64,000 nucleotides of DNA, taken from positions 2,356,001 through 2,420,000 of the forward strand of contig NZ_CP034450.1 in the NCBI RefSeq assembly GCF_003952505.1, in the 5' to 3' direction. Positions within the stretch are counted from its first letter, which is position 1; each line of letters starts with the position of its first letter. The position numbers were made by a program, and so were the translations under genes. This document shows positions 29,620 through 37,805 of this stretch, in pieces. The notes below the pieces were generated by a model. The model saw only the letters and a program-made list of their open reading frames with translations. It was not told where the DNA came from and did not search any database. Origin of the DNA: Mesorhizobium sp. M4B.F.Ca.ET.058.02.1.1. Its GTDB lineage: Bacteria; Pseudomonadota; Alphaproteobacteria; Rhizobiales; Rhizobiaceae.

Positions 29620-31578
29620 TCAGGCGCGCTGGGCCTGTGCAGCCTGGCCCAGGGCGACGAAGACGGTCCGCACGATGCCCGCCGTGTCCAGTCCCGCGTC
29701 GGCATACATTTTCTCGGGCTTGGCGTGGTCGGTGAAAGCGTCCGGCAGCACCAGCGGCCGCACCTTGAGGCCGCTTTCAAGCAGTCCTTCGTGGGCGAGG
29801 AAATGCAGCACCTGGCTGGCAAAACCGCCGACCGAGCCCTCCTCGACCGTCACCAGCACCTCATGCGAACGGGCGAGCCGGCGGATCAGATCCTCATCCA
29901 GGGGCTTGGCGAAGCGGGCGTCGACGACGCTGGTCGAAAGGCCCGCCGCGCCGAGTTCCTCGGCCGCCGTCAGGCAATCCTGCAGGCGGGTGCCGAAGGA
30001 GAGCAGCGCCACCTTGGTACCTTCCTTGAGGACGCGGCCCTTGCCGATGTCGAGCACCGAGCCGCGTTCCGGCATGTCGACGCCGACGCCGTTGCCGCGC
30101 GGATAGCGGAAGGCGATGGGGCCTTCATCGTAATGAGCGGCGGTGCGCACCATATGGCGCAGCTCCGCCTCGTCGGCGGCTGCCATGACGACGAAGCCGG
30201 GCAGCGACGCGAGGAAGGTGGTGTCGAAGGCGCCGCAATGGGTGGCGCCGTCGGCGCCGACGAAGCCGGCGCGGTCGATTGGAAAGCGCACCGGCAGCTT
30301 CTGGATCGCCACGTCATGGACAACCTGGTCGTAGGCGCGCTGCAGGAAGGTCGAATAGATGGCGGCGAAGGGCTTGTAGCCCTCGGTGGCGAGCCCGGCG
30401 GCGAACGTCACCGCATGCTGCTCGGCGATGCCGACATCGAACGTCCGGGTCGGGAAAACCTCGCCGAAGAGGTCGAGCCCGGTGCCGCTCGGCATGGCGG
30501 CGGTGATCGCCACGATGCGGTCGTCCGCGTGCGCTTCCTGGATCAGGCTCTCGGCGAAGACCTTGGTGTAGCTTGGAGCGTTGGCGGGCGCCTTGGCCTG
30601 CGCGCCAGTAATGACGTCGAATTTGTTGACGCCGTGATATTTGTCGGCGGCGGCTTCCGCCGGGCCATAGCCCTTGCCCTTCTGGGTCACGACATGGATC
30701 AGCACCGGGCCGTCGGCATTGTCGCGGACGTTCTTCAGCACCGGGATCAAATGCTCGAGATTGTGCCCGTCGATCGGGCCGATGTGATAAAAGCCGAGTT
30801 CCTCGAACAGCGTGCCGCCGGTAACGTAGCCGCGCGCATGCTCGACTGCCCGCGTGATGGCGCGGTCGGCGCGCTTGCCGAGATAGGAGGTCAGCTTCTT
30901 GCCGAAATCGCGCAGGCCGAGATAGGCCTTGCCGGAGGCGAGCCTCGCCAGATAGGCGCTCATAGCGCCGGTCGGTGGAGCGATCGACATGTCGTTGTCG
31001 TTGAGGATGACGATCAGCCGGGCATCGAGGGCACCGGCATTGTTCATCGCCTCATAGGCCATGCCGGCCGACATGGCGCCGTCGCCGATGACGGCAATGA
31101 CGTTGTTGCGTCCGCCGGACAACTCGCGTCCGACAGCCATGCCAAGGCCGGCGGAAATCGAGGTCGAGGAGTGGGCCGCGCCGAAGGGGTCGTATTCGCT
31201 CTCGGCCCGCCGGGTAAAGCCGGAAAGGCCGCCCTCCTGCCGCAAGGTGCGGATGCGGTCGCGGCGGCCGGTCAGGATCTTGTGCGGATAGGCCTGGTGG
31301 CCGACATCCCAGATCAGCCGGTCGTCCGGCGTGTTGAAGACGTAGTGTAGCGCAACGGTGAGCTCGACCACGCCGAGCCCGGCGCCAAGGTGACCGCCGG
31401 TGTGGGAAACGGCATCGATCAGCTCGGCGCGCAGTTCCGAGGCGAGCTGCGGCAGCTCGCTTTCGTCAAGCGTCCTCAGATCCGCGGGGATGCGGACCTT
31501 GTCGAGGAGTGGCGTTTGCAGCGTCGCGTTCACTTGTTGAGAGGCCTGGTGAAACCTGATGTCATGCACGTTGATCAT
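29620..31578 (-). CDS. dxs: 1-deoxy-D-xylulose-5-phosphate synthase
   Basis: A protein of up to 652 residues catalysing the first step of the non-mevalonate isoprenoid pathway from pyruvate and glyceraldehyde 3-phosphate. The N-terminal part shows [16 protein letters not shown] and the thiamine-diphosphate motif [18 protein letters not shown] to ILNDNDMSI; the transketolase pyrimidine domain has [17 protein letters not shown] and [16 protein letters not shown]. The start is uncertain: ATG at 31578 gives a leader ([15 protein letters not shown]) longer than usual and no ribosome site is obvious; a GTG 48 bases downstream is an alternative. ispH of the same pathway is also in the window. Confidence 0.96.
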   Translation of the reverse strand: MINVHDIRFHQASQQVNATLQTPLLDKVRIPADLRTLDESELPQLASELRAELIDAVSHTGGHLGAGLGVVELTVALHYVFNTPDDRLIWDVGHQAYPHKILTGRRDRIRTLRQEGGLSGFTRRAESEYDPFGAAHSSTSISAGLGMAVGRELSGGRNNVIAVIGDGAMSAGMAYEAMNNAGALDARLIVILNDNDMSIAPPTGAMSAYLARLASGKAYLGLRDFGKKLTSYLGKRADRAITRAVEHARGYVTGGTLFEELGFYHIGPIDGHNLEHLIPVLKNVRDNADGPVLIHVVTQKGKGYGPAEAAADKYHGVNKFDVITGAQAKAPANAPSYTKVFAESLIQEAHADDRIVAITAAMPSGTGLDLFGEVFPTRTFDVGIAEQHAVTFAAGLATEGYKPFAAIYSTFLQRAYDQVVHDVAIQKLPVRFPIDRAGFVGADGATHCGAFDTTFLASLPGFVVMAAADEAELRHMVRTAAHYDEGPIAFRYPRGNGVGVDMPERGSVLDIGKGRVLKEGTKVALLSFGTRLQDCLTAAEELGAAGLSTSVVDARFAKPLDEDLIRRLARSHEVLVTVEEGSVGGFASQVLHFLAHEGLLESGLKVRPLVLPDAFTDHAKPEKMYADAGLDTAGIVRTVFVALGQAAQAQRA

Positions 31579-31641
31579 GGGCGAAATATGCCGCCGCCCG
31601 GCGAATGTAAATGCGTGTCAATGACGCGGATGGTTCTGACG

Positions 31642-32562
31642 TTAATTGTCCGGTAACGGAATGAACTCTTCCTCGTCTCCGGGAACGATATCGAAGCGGC
31701 CCGTCTTCCATTCTTCTTTCGCCTGCTCGATGCGCTCTTTCGACGACGAAACGAAATTCCACCAGATGTAGCGCCGGGAGCCGAGCGAGGCGCCGCCGAA
31801 CAGCATGAAATGGGCACCGTTCTCCGACGAAACCACGATTTCGTCGCCCGGTTTGAACACCAGAAGCCGCTCGGCCGGGAAACGGTCCCCGGCAATCGAG
31901 ACCTCGCCTTCCAGCGTGTAGATGGCGCGTTCCTCGGCATCGGCCGGAATCTTGATGCTGGCGCCAGCCGCCAGCCTCAGATCGGCATAAAGGGTGTCCG
32001 AGGCGGTCGAAACCGGTGAGCGCAGTCCAGAAAAGTCGCCGATGACGACGCGACCGCTGACGCCTTCAGCATCGATCGCGGGCAGGCGCATCACCGCGGT
32101 GTTCTGGAAGACCGGGGCGACTTCCTCCTTGCCGTCGGGCAGCGCCAGCCAGGTCTGCAGGCCGGAGATCGACATCGGCGCGCCACGCAATTCCTCAGGC
32201 GTGCGCTCGGAATGGACGATGCCGCGCCCGGCGGTCATCAGGTTCACGTCGCCCGGTGCGATGACCATTTCGGTACCGAGCGAGTCGCGATGTCTGATCT
32301 TGCCGTCGAACAAATAGGTGACGGTGGAAAGCCCGATATGTGGATGCGGGCGGACATCGATGGCGTGGCCGGCGCGCAGGATGGCCGGCCCCATGCGGTC
32401 GAAGAAGATGAACGGCCCGACCAGACGGCGTTTCGCGGTGGGCAGGGCGCGGCGAACCTCGAAGCCGCCAATGTCCTTGGCGTTGGGAATGACCATCAGT
32501 TCGATCTGGTCGCAGGCGAACGAATCGCCGGGCTCAGGATCGTTTCCCGGAAAGAAGCTCAT
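31642..32562 (-). CDS. Pirin-family bicupin protein
   Basis: A 306-residue pirin homologue. The N-terminal cupin carries the metal ligands in VRPHPHIGLSTVTYLFDGKIRHRDS (read in two parts: RPHPHIGLSTVTYLF and RHRDSLG) and IVHSERTPEE. The C-terminal cupin is partial (AIYTLEGEVSIAGDRF, LVFKPGDEIVV). Pirins are often quercetinase-like or redox-sensing proteins; function here unknown. It lies 8 bp downstream of the DUF2277 gene. Confidence 0.9.
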   Translation of the reverse strand: MSFFPGNDPEPGDSFACDQIELMVIPNAKDIGGFEVRRALPTAKRRLVGPFIFFDRMGPAILRAGHAIDVRPHPHIGLSTVTYLFDGKIRHRDSLGTEMVIAPGDVNLMTAGRGIVHSERTPEELRGAPMSISGLQTWLALPDGKEEVAPVFQNTAVMRLPAIDAEGVSGRVVIGDFSGLRSPVSTASDTLYADLRLAAGASIKIPADAEERAIYTLEGEVSIAGDRFPAERLLVFKPGDEIVVSSENGAHFMLFGGASLGSRRYIWWNFVSSSKERIEQAKEEWKTGRFDIVPGDEEEFIPLPDN

Positions 32563-32570
32563 CCGATCCC

Positions 32571-32837
32571 TCAGGCGAAACGGAGGGCGGATCTGGCCTT
32601 TGCCTTGGCCGCCTCTTCCTCGCGATTGCGCGGAGTCTGTGTCGTTTCAAGCGAATCAAGCAACTCTCGCGCCGCGGCCGCAATCGCCTCGACCGCATGG
32701 TTGAAGGCATGCTCATTGCGCTTGGAGGGCTTGGTCGAGCCACTCAGCTTGCGCACGAATTGCAAGGCTGCGTCATGGACCTCATCATTGGTCGCCGGCG
32801 GTTCGAAGTTGAACAAGGTCTTGATGTTTCGGCACAT
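32571..32837 (-). CDS. DUF2277 family protein
   Basis: An 88-residue protein starting MCRNIKTLFNFEPPAT, the hallmark of DUF2277, followed by DAALQFVRKLSGSTKPSK and a helical second half (AFNHAVEAIAAAARELLDSL). No signal or membrane segment. The function of the family is not known. It lies in tandem with xseB upstream and pirin downstream. Confidence 0.88.
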   Translation of the reverse strand: MCRNIKTLFNFEPPATNDEVHDAALQFVRKLSGSTKPSKRNEHAFNHAVEAIAAAARELLDSLETTQTPRNREEEAAKAKARSALRFA

Positions 32838-32881
32838 CGCTTGGATTCCTGCCTGCTTTCCTCTGCCCCGCCCCGTGCGGA

Positions 32882-33133
32882 CTAATCCGCGTCCAATGGC
32901 TCCGTGCCGACCGGCTTGCCGTCACGCGACAGCCTGATCTTCTCGACCTTGTCTTCGGCCGCCTTGAGCAGCCGGTCGCAATGCGCCTTCAGCGCCTCGC
33001 CGCGCTCATAGATGCGGATCGACTGGTCGAGCGGCACGTCACCACGTTCCAGATCATCGACGATCTTTTCCAGCGCGTCGAGCGCCTGCTCGAAGCTCAT
33101 CGCCTTGACGTCCTCGTTGCTTTCGCCTGCCAT
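32882..33133 (-). CDS. xseB: Exodeoxyribonuclease VII small subunit
   Basis: An 83-residue helical protein with [39 protein letters not shown] and a C-terminal [12 protein letters not shown], the XseB pattern. Together with XseA, not in the window, it forms the single-strand-specific exonuclease VII. It begins 3 bp after the histone-deacetylase-like gene on the same strand, the usual order near dxs in rhizobia. Confidence 0.95.
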   Translation of the reverse strand: MAGESNEDVKAMSFEQALDALEKIVDDLERGDVPLDQSIRIYERGEALKAHCDRLLKAAEDKVEKIRLSRDGKPVGTEPLDAD

Positions 33134-33136
33134 ACT

Positions 33137-34063
33137 CTATCCCTTCATCAGCCGCCCGACATGGGCGGCGACCGAAAATGCCAATCCCTGCAGATCGTAG
33201 CCGCCCTCGAGCAGGCTGACGAGCCGGTTGCCGCTATGGCGCCCGGCGCGCTCCATCAGCTGGCCGGTCGCCCAGTCGAAATCCTCCTCGGTCAGGTTGA
33301 TCTCGGCCAGCGGATCGCGATGGTGGGCGTCGAATCCGGCGGAAATGATGATCAGGTCGGGCGCGAAATTGTCGATCGACGGCAGCACGCGCGACAGGAA
33401 GGCATCGCGAAACGTGTCGCTGCCGGTGCGAGGCGCCAGCGGCGCGTTGACGATGTTGCCGGCGCCGGTTTCGCTCCTGGCACCGGTGCCCGGGTAAAGC
33501 GGCATCTGGTGCGTCGAGCAGTACAGCACCGACGGATCGTCCCAGAAGATGTCCTGCGTGCCGTTGCCGTGATGCACGTCCCAGTCGACGATGGCGACAC
33601 GCTCGGCCTGGTGCTGCTTTTGCGCGTAACGAGCAGCGATCGCCGCGGTGTTGAACAGGCAAAAGCCCATGGCGGTGGTCTTTTCGGCGTGGTGGCCAGG
33701 CGGGCGAGCAGCGACGAAGACATTGGCGGCGCGGCCTTCGAAGACATCATCCACGGCGGCGTTGGCGGCGCCGATCGCCGTCACCGCCGCCTGCCAGCTC
33801 TTCGGGCTGGCGCTGGTGTCGGCATCGATCGAGACAATGCCGGTCTCAGGGATCGCGGCGCGCACGCGCGCGACGAAATCCTCCGGATGCGCATAAAGAA
33901 TGGTGGCCTCGTCGCCTTCCGGCGCCTTGACACGGTCAAGCGCCGAAAATGCCTCGTCGTCAAGCACGCGCTCGATAGCGCGCAGGCGGTCGGGCCGCTC
34001 CGGGTGGCCGGGCGGGGTGAGGTGTTCGAGGAAGACCGGGTGAGTGTAGAGACGGGTAGCCAT
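33137..34063 (-). CDS. Histone-deacetylase-superfamily amidohydrolase
   Basis: A 308-residue arginase/deacetylase-fold protein. Zinc ligands and the active site are visible: RPPGHHAEKTTAMGFCLFN (the His dyad), VDWDVHHGNGTQDIFW (Asp and His ligands) and IIISAGFDAHHRDPL (Asp ligand). A catalytic loop with EGGYDLQGL follows. Bacterial members deacetylate acetyl-polyamines or other small amides. The ATG at 34061-34063 (MATRLYTHP) is chosen over upstream readings as it fits the family N-terminus. Confidence 0.93.
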   Translation of the reverse strand: MATRLYTHPVFLEHLTPPGHPERPDRLRAIERVLDDEAFSALDRVKAPEGDEATILYAHPEDFVARVRAAIPETGIVSIDADTSASPKSWQAAVTAIGAANAAVDDVFEGRAANVFVAARPPGHHAEKTTAMGFCLFNTAAIAARYAQKQHQAERVAIVDWDVHHGNGTQDIFWDDPSVLYCSTHQMPLYPGTGARSETGAGNIVNAPLAPRTGSDTFRDAFLSRVLPSIDNFAPDLIIISAGFDAHHRDPLAEINLTEEDFDWATGQLMERAGRHSGNRLVSLLEGGYDLQGLAFSVAAHVGRLMKG

Positions 34064-34150
34064 GCCCCGATATAGGCGCGCAAGACCGGTTTGGCCATGT
34101 TTTCGCGCCACCAAAGGGGCACGTTCAACAGGGATTAGGCAAGGGTTCGG

Positions 34151-35131
34151 CTATTGGGGTGCCGGCTGCGTCCAGCGCGAGCCGCCGAAGGACGCCAGCG
34201 CCTTGTCCTTTAGTTCGCGGAATTTCGAGGAGGCTTCCGCCAGCCGGCGGTCCCAGTCGGGATTGGGCACCTGGCCTTCGATGGTGGCGAAATAGACCTG
34301 CATCAGAGAGGCGATGGCGAAGGGCTCGATGAAGGCTGCCTTGAAGGCCCAGGCAAAGACGATGGCCAGAACGAAGGCCCAGCCGCCCAGCTGGCCCGGC
34401 ATGGCCCAGAGGATGGCGCCGGCTGGCGCCAGCATGAGCAGGAAGATCACGAAGGACACGCACCACATGATCACCGCCAGCCAGACCGCGTTCTTGACCA
34501 TGGTCTTGCCGTTCTGCGCATAGAGCACGACGCCTTGCCTCGCCGTCTCGAAGGGCGAGGTGGAGTTGATGCGGATGTTGTAGCCGAGGATGATCTCGTC
34601 GACATAGGTCAGCGACATGCGGATCACCGTGTTGATGAAACTGACAAGGCCGTTGAGACCGGGAATGGGCAGGAAGGCGGCGATGCCGCCGATGAGGCCG
34701 GTGATGGCGCGGATGGCGCCCTTGACCAGTTGGTCGATCACGAACAGCACATTGGCCTCGGCGAAGCGCTCGGTCACCACGGCCCTGGCATAGGAGATCT
34801 GGTTCTGGCCGTCGGGAACGTCCTGGCCGTCGATCAGATGGACCATGACGGCGATATGCCCGGCCTTGAGGACGTAGAGGATGTATTCGCGGATCCAATA
34901 GACCGCTACGGACACGACGCCGAAGCCGACCACCCCGCCCCACAGCGCGAAGGAGAGCGGCCCCTCGGGGTCGGTGGAGATGTGGCCGACGCCATAGCCG
35001 ACGCTGGCGCCGGTGCCGGTCGCCATAATGTAGGCCAGCGTGATGCCGAAATAGACGATCATGCGAAAGACGATGAAAGGCCATGTCCTGATCATGATGG
35101 ACACCGACCGGCCGATGCTAAAGTCCCACAT
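34151..35131 (-). CDS. Polytopic membrane protein of unknown function
   Basis: A 326-residue protein with roughly six hydrophobic segments (near residues 14-40, 62-82, 128-165, 212-238, 245-265 and 268-285). Notable parts are a first helix after RTWPFIVFRM, a soluble stretch LIDGQDVPDGQNQISYARAV, and a C-terminal cytosolic tail NPDWDRRLAEASSKFRELKD. I do not recognise the family. It stands between the deacetylase-like gene and tetR on the same strand, with gaps of 87 and 129 bp, so it may be a single transcription unit. Confidence 0.78.
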   Translation of the reverse strand: MWDFSIGRSVSIMIRTWPFIVFRMIVYFGITLAYIMATGTGASVGYGVGHISTDPEGPLSFALWGGVVGFGVVSVAVYWIREYILYVLKAGHIAVMVHLIDGQDVPDGQNQISYARAVVTERFAEANVLFVIDQLVKGAIRAITGLIGGIAAFLPIPGLNGLVSFINTVIRMSLTYVDEIILGYNIRINSTSPFETARQGVVLYAQNGKTMVKNAVWLAVIMWCVSFVIFLLMLAPAGAILWAMPGQLGGWAFVLAIVFAWAFKAAFIEPFAIASLMQVYFATIEGQVPNPDWDRRLAEASSKFRELKDKALASFGGSRWTQPAPQ

Positions 35132-35260
35132 GGCCCGACTCTCCCGCCTCAGAGATGGTAGAGGAGGATGCGCTCGCCCCGGCCATTGTCAATCTTGGCG
35201 GCGCCGCGCCGGCCCAAAACCGGTGTACAAACCGCGCGTCATGGTTGCTGACCCGTTCGC

Positions 35261-35854
35261 TCAGGGCTGCTTGCGCAGCCCCTCGAGCAGTTGCTTGAAC
35301 GCAGCCACCGCCTTTTTCGACGTCGCTTCCGGATCCTGCGAATTGGCGATCCGCTGCGCAGCCTGGCTGCTCGCGCCGTTGATCAGCCGCGCCGTGGTCT
35401 CGGGATCGAGGTCGGCCACGACCACCCCCTCCTCCTGCAGCCTGGTCAGGTGATCGGTCATCGACGCCGTGCATGCGCTGGCGTTCGGCCACTGCGCGGG
35501 ATCACCCAGCACCGCCGGAGCATCGCGGAACATGATGCGCTGGATCTCCGGCTCCAGCGCCAGTTCGATGTAAGTGGTGCATTCGTCGACGAAATGCTGC
35601 CAGCGGGTCGGCGCCCTCGCCGCCACCTCGTTCACCCGGGCAGCCATCTCGCCGTCGATCTCGGCGATGACCGCCTGCAGCAATCCCCGCTTGTCGCCGA
35701 AGTGGTGATAGAGCGCGCCGCGCGTCAGCCCGGCCGAGGCGGTGAAATCATCCATCGAGGCGTCCGCATAGCCGATGGTGCCGAAAGCGTGGCGGGCGGC
35801 CGCGATCAGCTTGGCGCGCGTCTCGGCGATCATCTCCTTGCGAGGTCGGTGCAT
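35261..35854 (-). CDS. TetR-family transcriptional repressor
   Basis: A 197-residue regulator. The N-terminal helix-turn-helix is TRAKLIAAARHAFGTIGYAD followed by ASAGLTRGALYHHFGDKRGL, the canonical TetR DNA-binding segment. The C-terminal ligand domain is family-specific. It is divergent from an MFS exporter gene; the 120-bp gap contains three copies of one palindrome, consistent with this protein repressing both genes. Confidence 0.95.
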   Translation of the reverse strand: MHRPRKEMIAETRAKLIAAARHAFGTIGYADASMDDFTASAGLTRGALYHHFGDKRGLLQAVIAEIDGEMAARVNEVAARAPTRWQHFVDECTTYIELALEPEIQRIMFRDAPAVLGDPAQWPNASACTASMTDHLTRLQEEGVVVADLDPETTARLINGASSQAAQRIANSQDPEATSKKAVAAFKQLLEGLRKQP

Positions 35855-35872
35855 GCGGTCTGGCCCTATTCA

Positions 35873-35887
35873 CATACGCTTCGTATG
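35873..35887. promoter_or_regulatory. TetR operator candidate, copy 1
   Basis: A 15-base palindrome, CATACGCTTCGTATG, starting 19 bases upstream of the tetR start. It is the weakest of three copies: its right arm reads TCGTATG rather than GCGTATG. The dyad shape and divergent position are typical of TetR-family operators. Confidence 0.8.
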
Positions 35888-35895
35888 CCAATTGA

Positions 35896-35910
35896 CATAC
35901 GCGGCGTATG
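35896..35910. promoter_or_regulatory. TetR operator candidate, copy 2
   Basis: A 15-base palindrome, CATACGCGGCGTATG, with perfect 7-base arms about one central base. Its centre is 23 bases from that of copy 1, near two helical turns. Confidence 0.85.
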
Positions 35911-35923
35911 ATCTATCTGAATT

Positions 35924-35938
35924 CATACGCAGCGTATG
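35924..35938. promoter_or_regulatory. TetR operator candidate, copy 3
   Basis: A 15-base palindrome, CATACGCAGCGTATG, with perfect 7-base arms. Its centre is 28 bases from that of copy 2 and its end is 36 bases before the MFS start, so it is suited to blocking the exporter promoter. Confidence 0.85.
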
Positions 35939-35974
35939 TAATTGTCGATCCTTCCCTTGTCGAGGACCCAGACC

Positions 35975-37198
35975 ATGCAGAATCCCTATTCGGAAATCTT
36001 TCGAGCTCCCGGAAGCAAGGGCTTCGCCGCGGCCGGTTTCGTGGCCCGCCTGCCAATCGCCATGGCGCCGATCGGCATCGTCGCCATGCTGTCGCAGACC
36101 CATGGCGAATACTGGCTGGCCGGCGCCGTTTCGGCGAGCTTCGCGCTGGTCAACGCATTCCTTGCGCCGCAGATCTCCCGGCTGGTGGACCGCCTCGGCC
36201 AGACGCGCATCGTCGTGCCGACGACGGTGATCTCCGTGCTCGCTTTCGCAGCGCTGATCGCGGCAGCCAACCAGGACTGGCCGATATGGACGCTATTTGC
36301 TTCGGCGCTGCTTGCCGCGGCCATGCCCAGCATCCCGGCGATGGTGCGCGCCCGCTGGACGGAGATCTTCCGGGATCGCCCGGAGCTGAACACCGCTTTC
36401 GCCTTCGAGTCGGCGGCGGACGAGTTGGTCTATATCGCCGGGGCATCGTTGTCGGTGGGATTGAGCACTGCGCTCTTCCCGGAAGCAGGCATGCTTGCAA
36501 GCACCCTGTTCCTCGGCTTCGGCTCGGCAGCCTTCATCCTGCAGCGTGCGACCGAACCCGGCGTGCGGCCGGCGGAGCATGGTGCGCGCGGCTCGGCGAT
36601 CCGCCTGCGGCCGGTTCAGATCATAACCTTCGCGCTGATCTTCATTGGCGCGACCTTCGCCACCACGGAAGTGAGCACGGTGGCGATCACCGAGGAGCTC
36701 GGCCAGCCGGAAGCGGCAAGCCTGGTCATCGGCGTCTATGCGCTCGGCTCGTTCATCCTCGGCATCATCATCGGCGCGCTCAACCTGAAAATGCCGCTGC
36801 AACGCCAGCTGGCCATTGCGGTCGCCGTGATCGCGCTCACCACCCTGCCGCTCCTCGTTGCCAGCACGGTGCCGCTACTCGCGCTCGCCGTCTTCGTCAG
36901 CGGCGTCGCGATCTCGCCGACCTTCATCACCGCCTTCGGACTGATCGAGCGGCGCGTGCCGGAAGCGATGCTGACCGAGGGAGTCACCTGGGTGATGACC
37001 GGAATCGGCATCGGCATGGCGCTCGGCTCCTTCGCCGCCGGCGCCGTGGTGGATGCGTTCGGCGCCCAGAGCGGCTTCCTTGTGTCGGTGGCAGCGGGGG
37101 TGATCGCGCTGACGACGGTGCTCATCGGCCAGCGCAGCCTGGCCGGGCCGCATTGCGATCTCACCGGATGCGAAGCGAGCGCCGTTCCCGCGCAATGA
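35975..37198 (+). CDS. Major facilitator superfamily transporter
   Basis: A 407-residue transporter with about 12 helices. It has the MFS loop 2-3 pattern in weakened form (SRLVDRLGQTRIVVPTT) and a glycine-rich C-terminal half (GIGIGMALGSFAAGAVVDAFGAQ). The ATG at 35975 has GAGGA about 9 bases upstream. Control by a divergent TetR through three operators points to an exporter for a drug or metabolite; the substrate is not evident. Confidence 0.9.
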   Translation: MQNPYSEIFRAPGSKGFAAAGFVARLPIAMAPIGIVAMLSQTHGEYWLAGAVSASFALVNAFLAPQISRLVDRLGQTRIVVPTTVISVLAFAALIAAANQDWPIWTLFASALLAAAMPSIPAMVRARWTEIFRDRPELNTAFAFESAADELVYIAGASLSVGLSTALFPEAGMLASTLFLGFGSAAFILQRATEPGVRPAEHGARGSAIRLRPVQIITFALIFIGATFATTEVSTVAITEELGQPEAASLVIGVYALGSFILGIIIGALNLKMPLQRQLAIAVAVIALTTLPLLVASTVPLLALAVFVSGVAISPTFITAFGLIERRVPEAMLTEGVTWVMTGIGIGMALGSFAAGAVVDAFGAQSGFLVSVAAGVIALTTVLIGQRSLAGPHCDLTGCEASAVPAQ

Positions 37199-37204
37199 AG
37201 CCTG

Positions 37205-37778
37205 TCAAGCCAAGGCCCTTCCCGTCCCCAGGCGACCGGCCCTGGGTCCTCGTCGCGCCGCCCGAACATCCGCGATGTGACACCGAAGAGCATCGTCGGC
37301 GCGCCGTGCAACATTACATCGCGCTCGAAGACGAAGCCGCATTTCTGCAGCACGCGCCGCGACGCCGGATTGGCGCGGCGCGCCAGGCCGATCACACGGT
37401 CGGCGCGCAATGGACCGAAGGCGGCGTGCAGCGCCTCTTGCACCAGCTCCGTCGCGAAGCCGTGGCCCAGCTTTCGGGCTGTAGGTGGTAGGACAGGTTC
37501 AGACCATCGAAATCGCTGGAGACGGTGACGCCGCCGAAGCCGACCATCTTCCCGCCCGCCTCGACCGCCCAGCGGCCAAAGCCGTGCCTATCCCAGTGGC
37601 CGATGTCGCGCGCGAGCCTTGCGGCGCTGTGCTGCGGCGTATCCGGCGTCGGATCGGGACGATGCGCGACAAGCTCATTGCGTGAGAAGAGGTCGATCAG
37701 GAAAGCCAGGCCGGATGTTGCCGGCCGGCGCAGCAGCAGCCTTCCGCTACGCTGGCTGGAAGGCAGTGACACGTTCAT
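37205..37778 (-). pseudogene. Frameshifted GNAT acetyltransferase (RimJ/RimL type)
   Basis: From the ATG at 37776-37778 (with GGGAG upstream) the frame reads MNVSLPSSQRSGRLLLRR, GHWDRHGFGRWAVEAGGKMV and GLNLSYHLQPESW, then loses similarity. The similarity resumes in another frame as GHGFATELVQEALHAAFGP and ANPASRRVLQKCGFVFERD. Adding one C to the CCC at 37466-37468 would join both halves. The 3' end is unclear: the second frame has no stop until inside the antisense of the MFS gene, so the end given is approximate. Either a pseudogene or a homopolymer sequencing error. Confidence 0.8.
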
Positions 37779-37805
37779 CCGCTCCCAGCCCGGAGCCGAC
37801 CGGCC

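Noticed and set aside
29569..31350. A 593-codon open frame on the plus strand opposite dxs
   Set aside because: Antisense to dxs, whose motifs are complete; the frame lacks any domain and has shadow-frame composition.
36736..37204. Continuation of the broken GNAT frame into the antisense of the MFS gene
   Set aside because: It is open only because the frame mirrors MFS codons; GNAT proteins are about 170-190 residues long, so a reading of more than 330 codons is not plausible.
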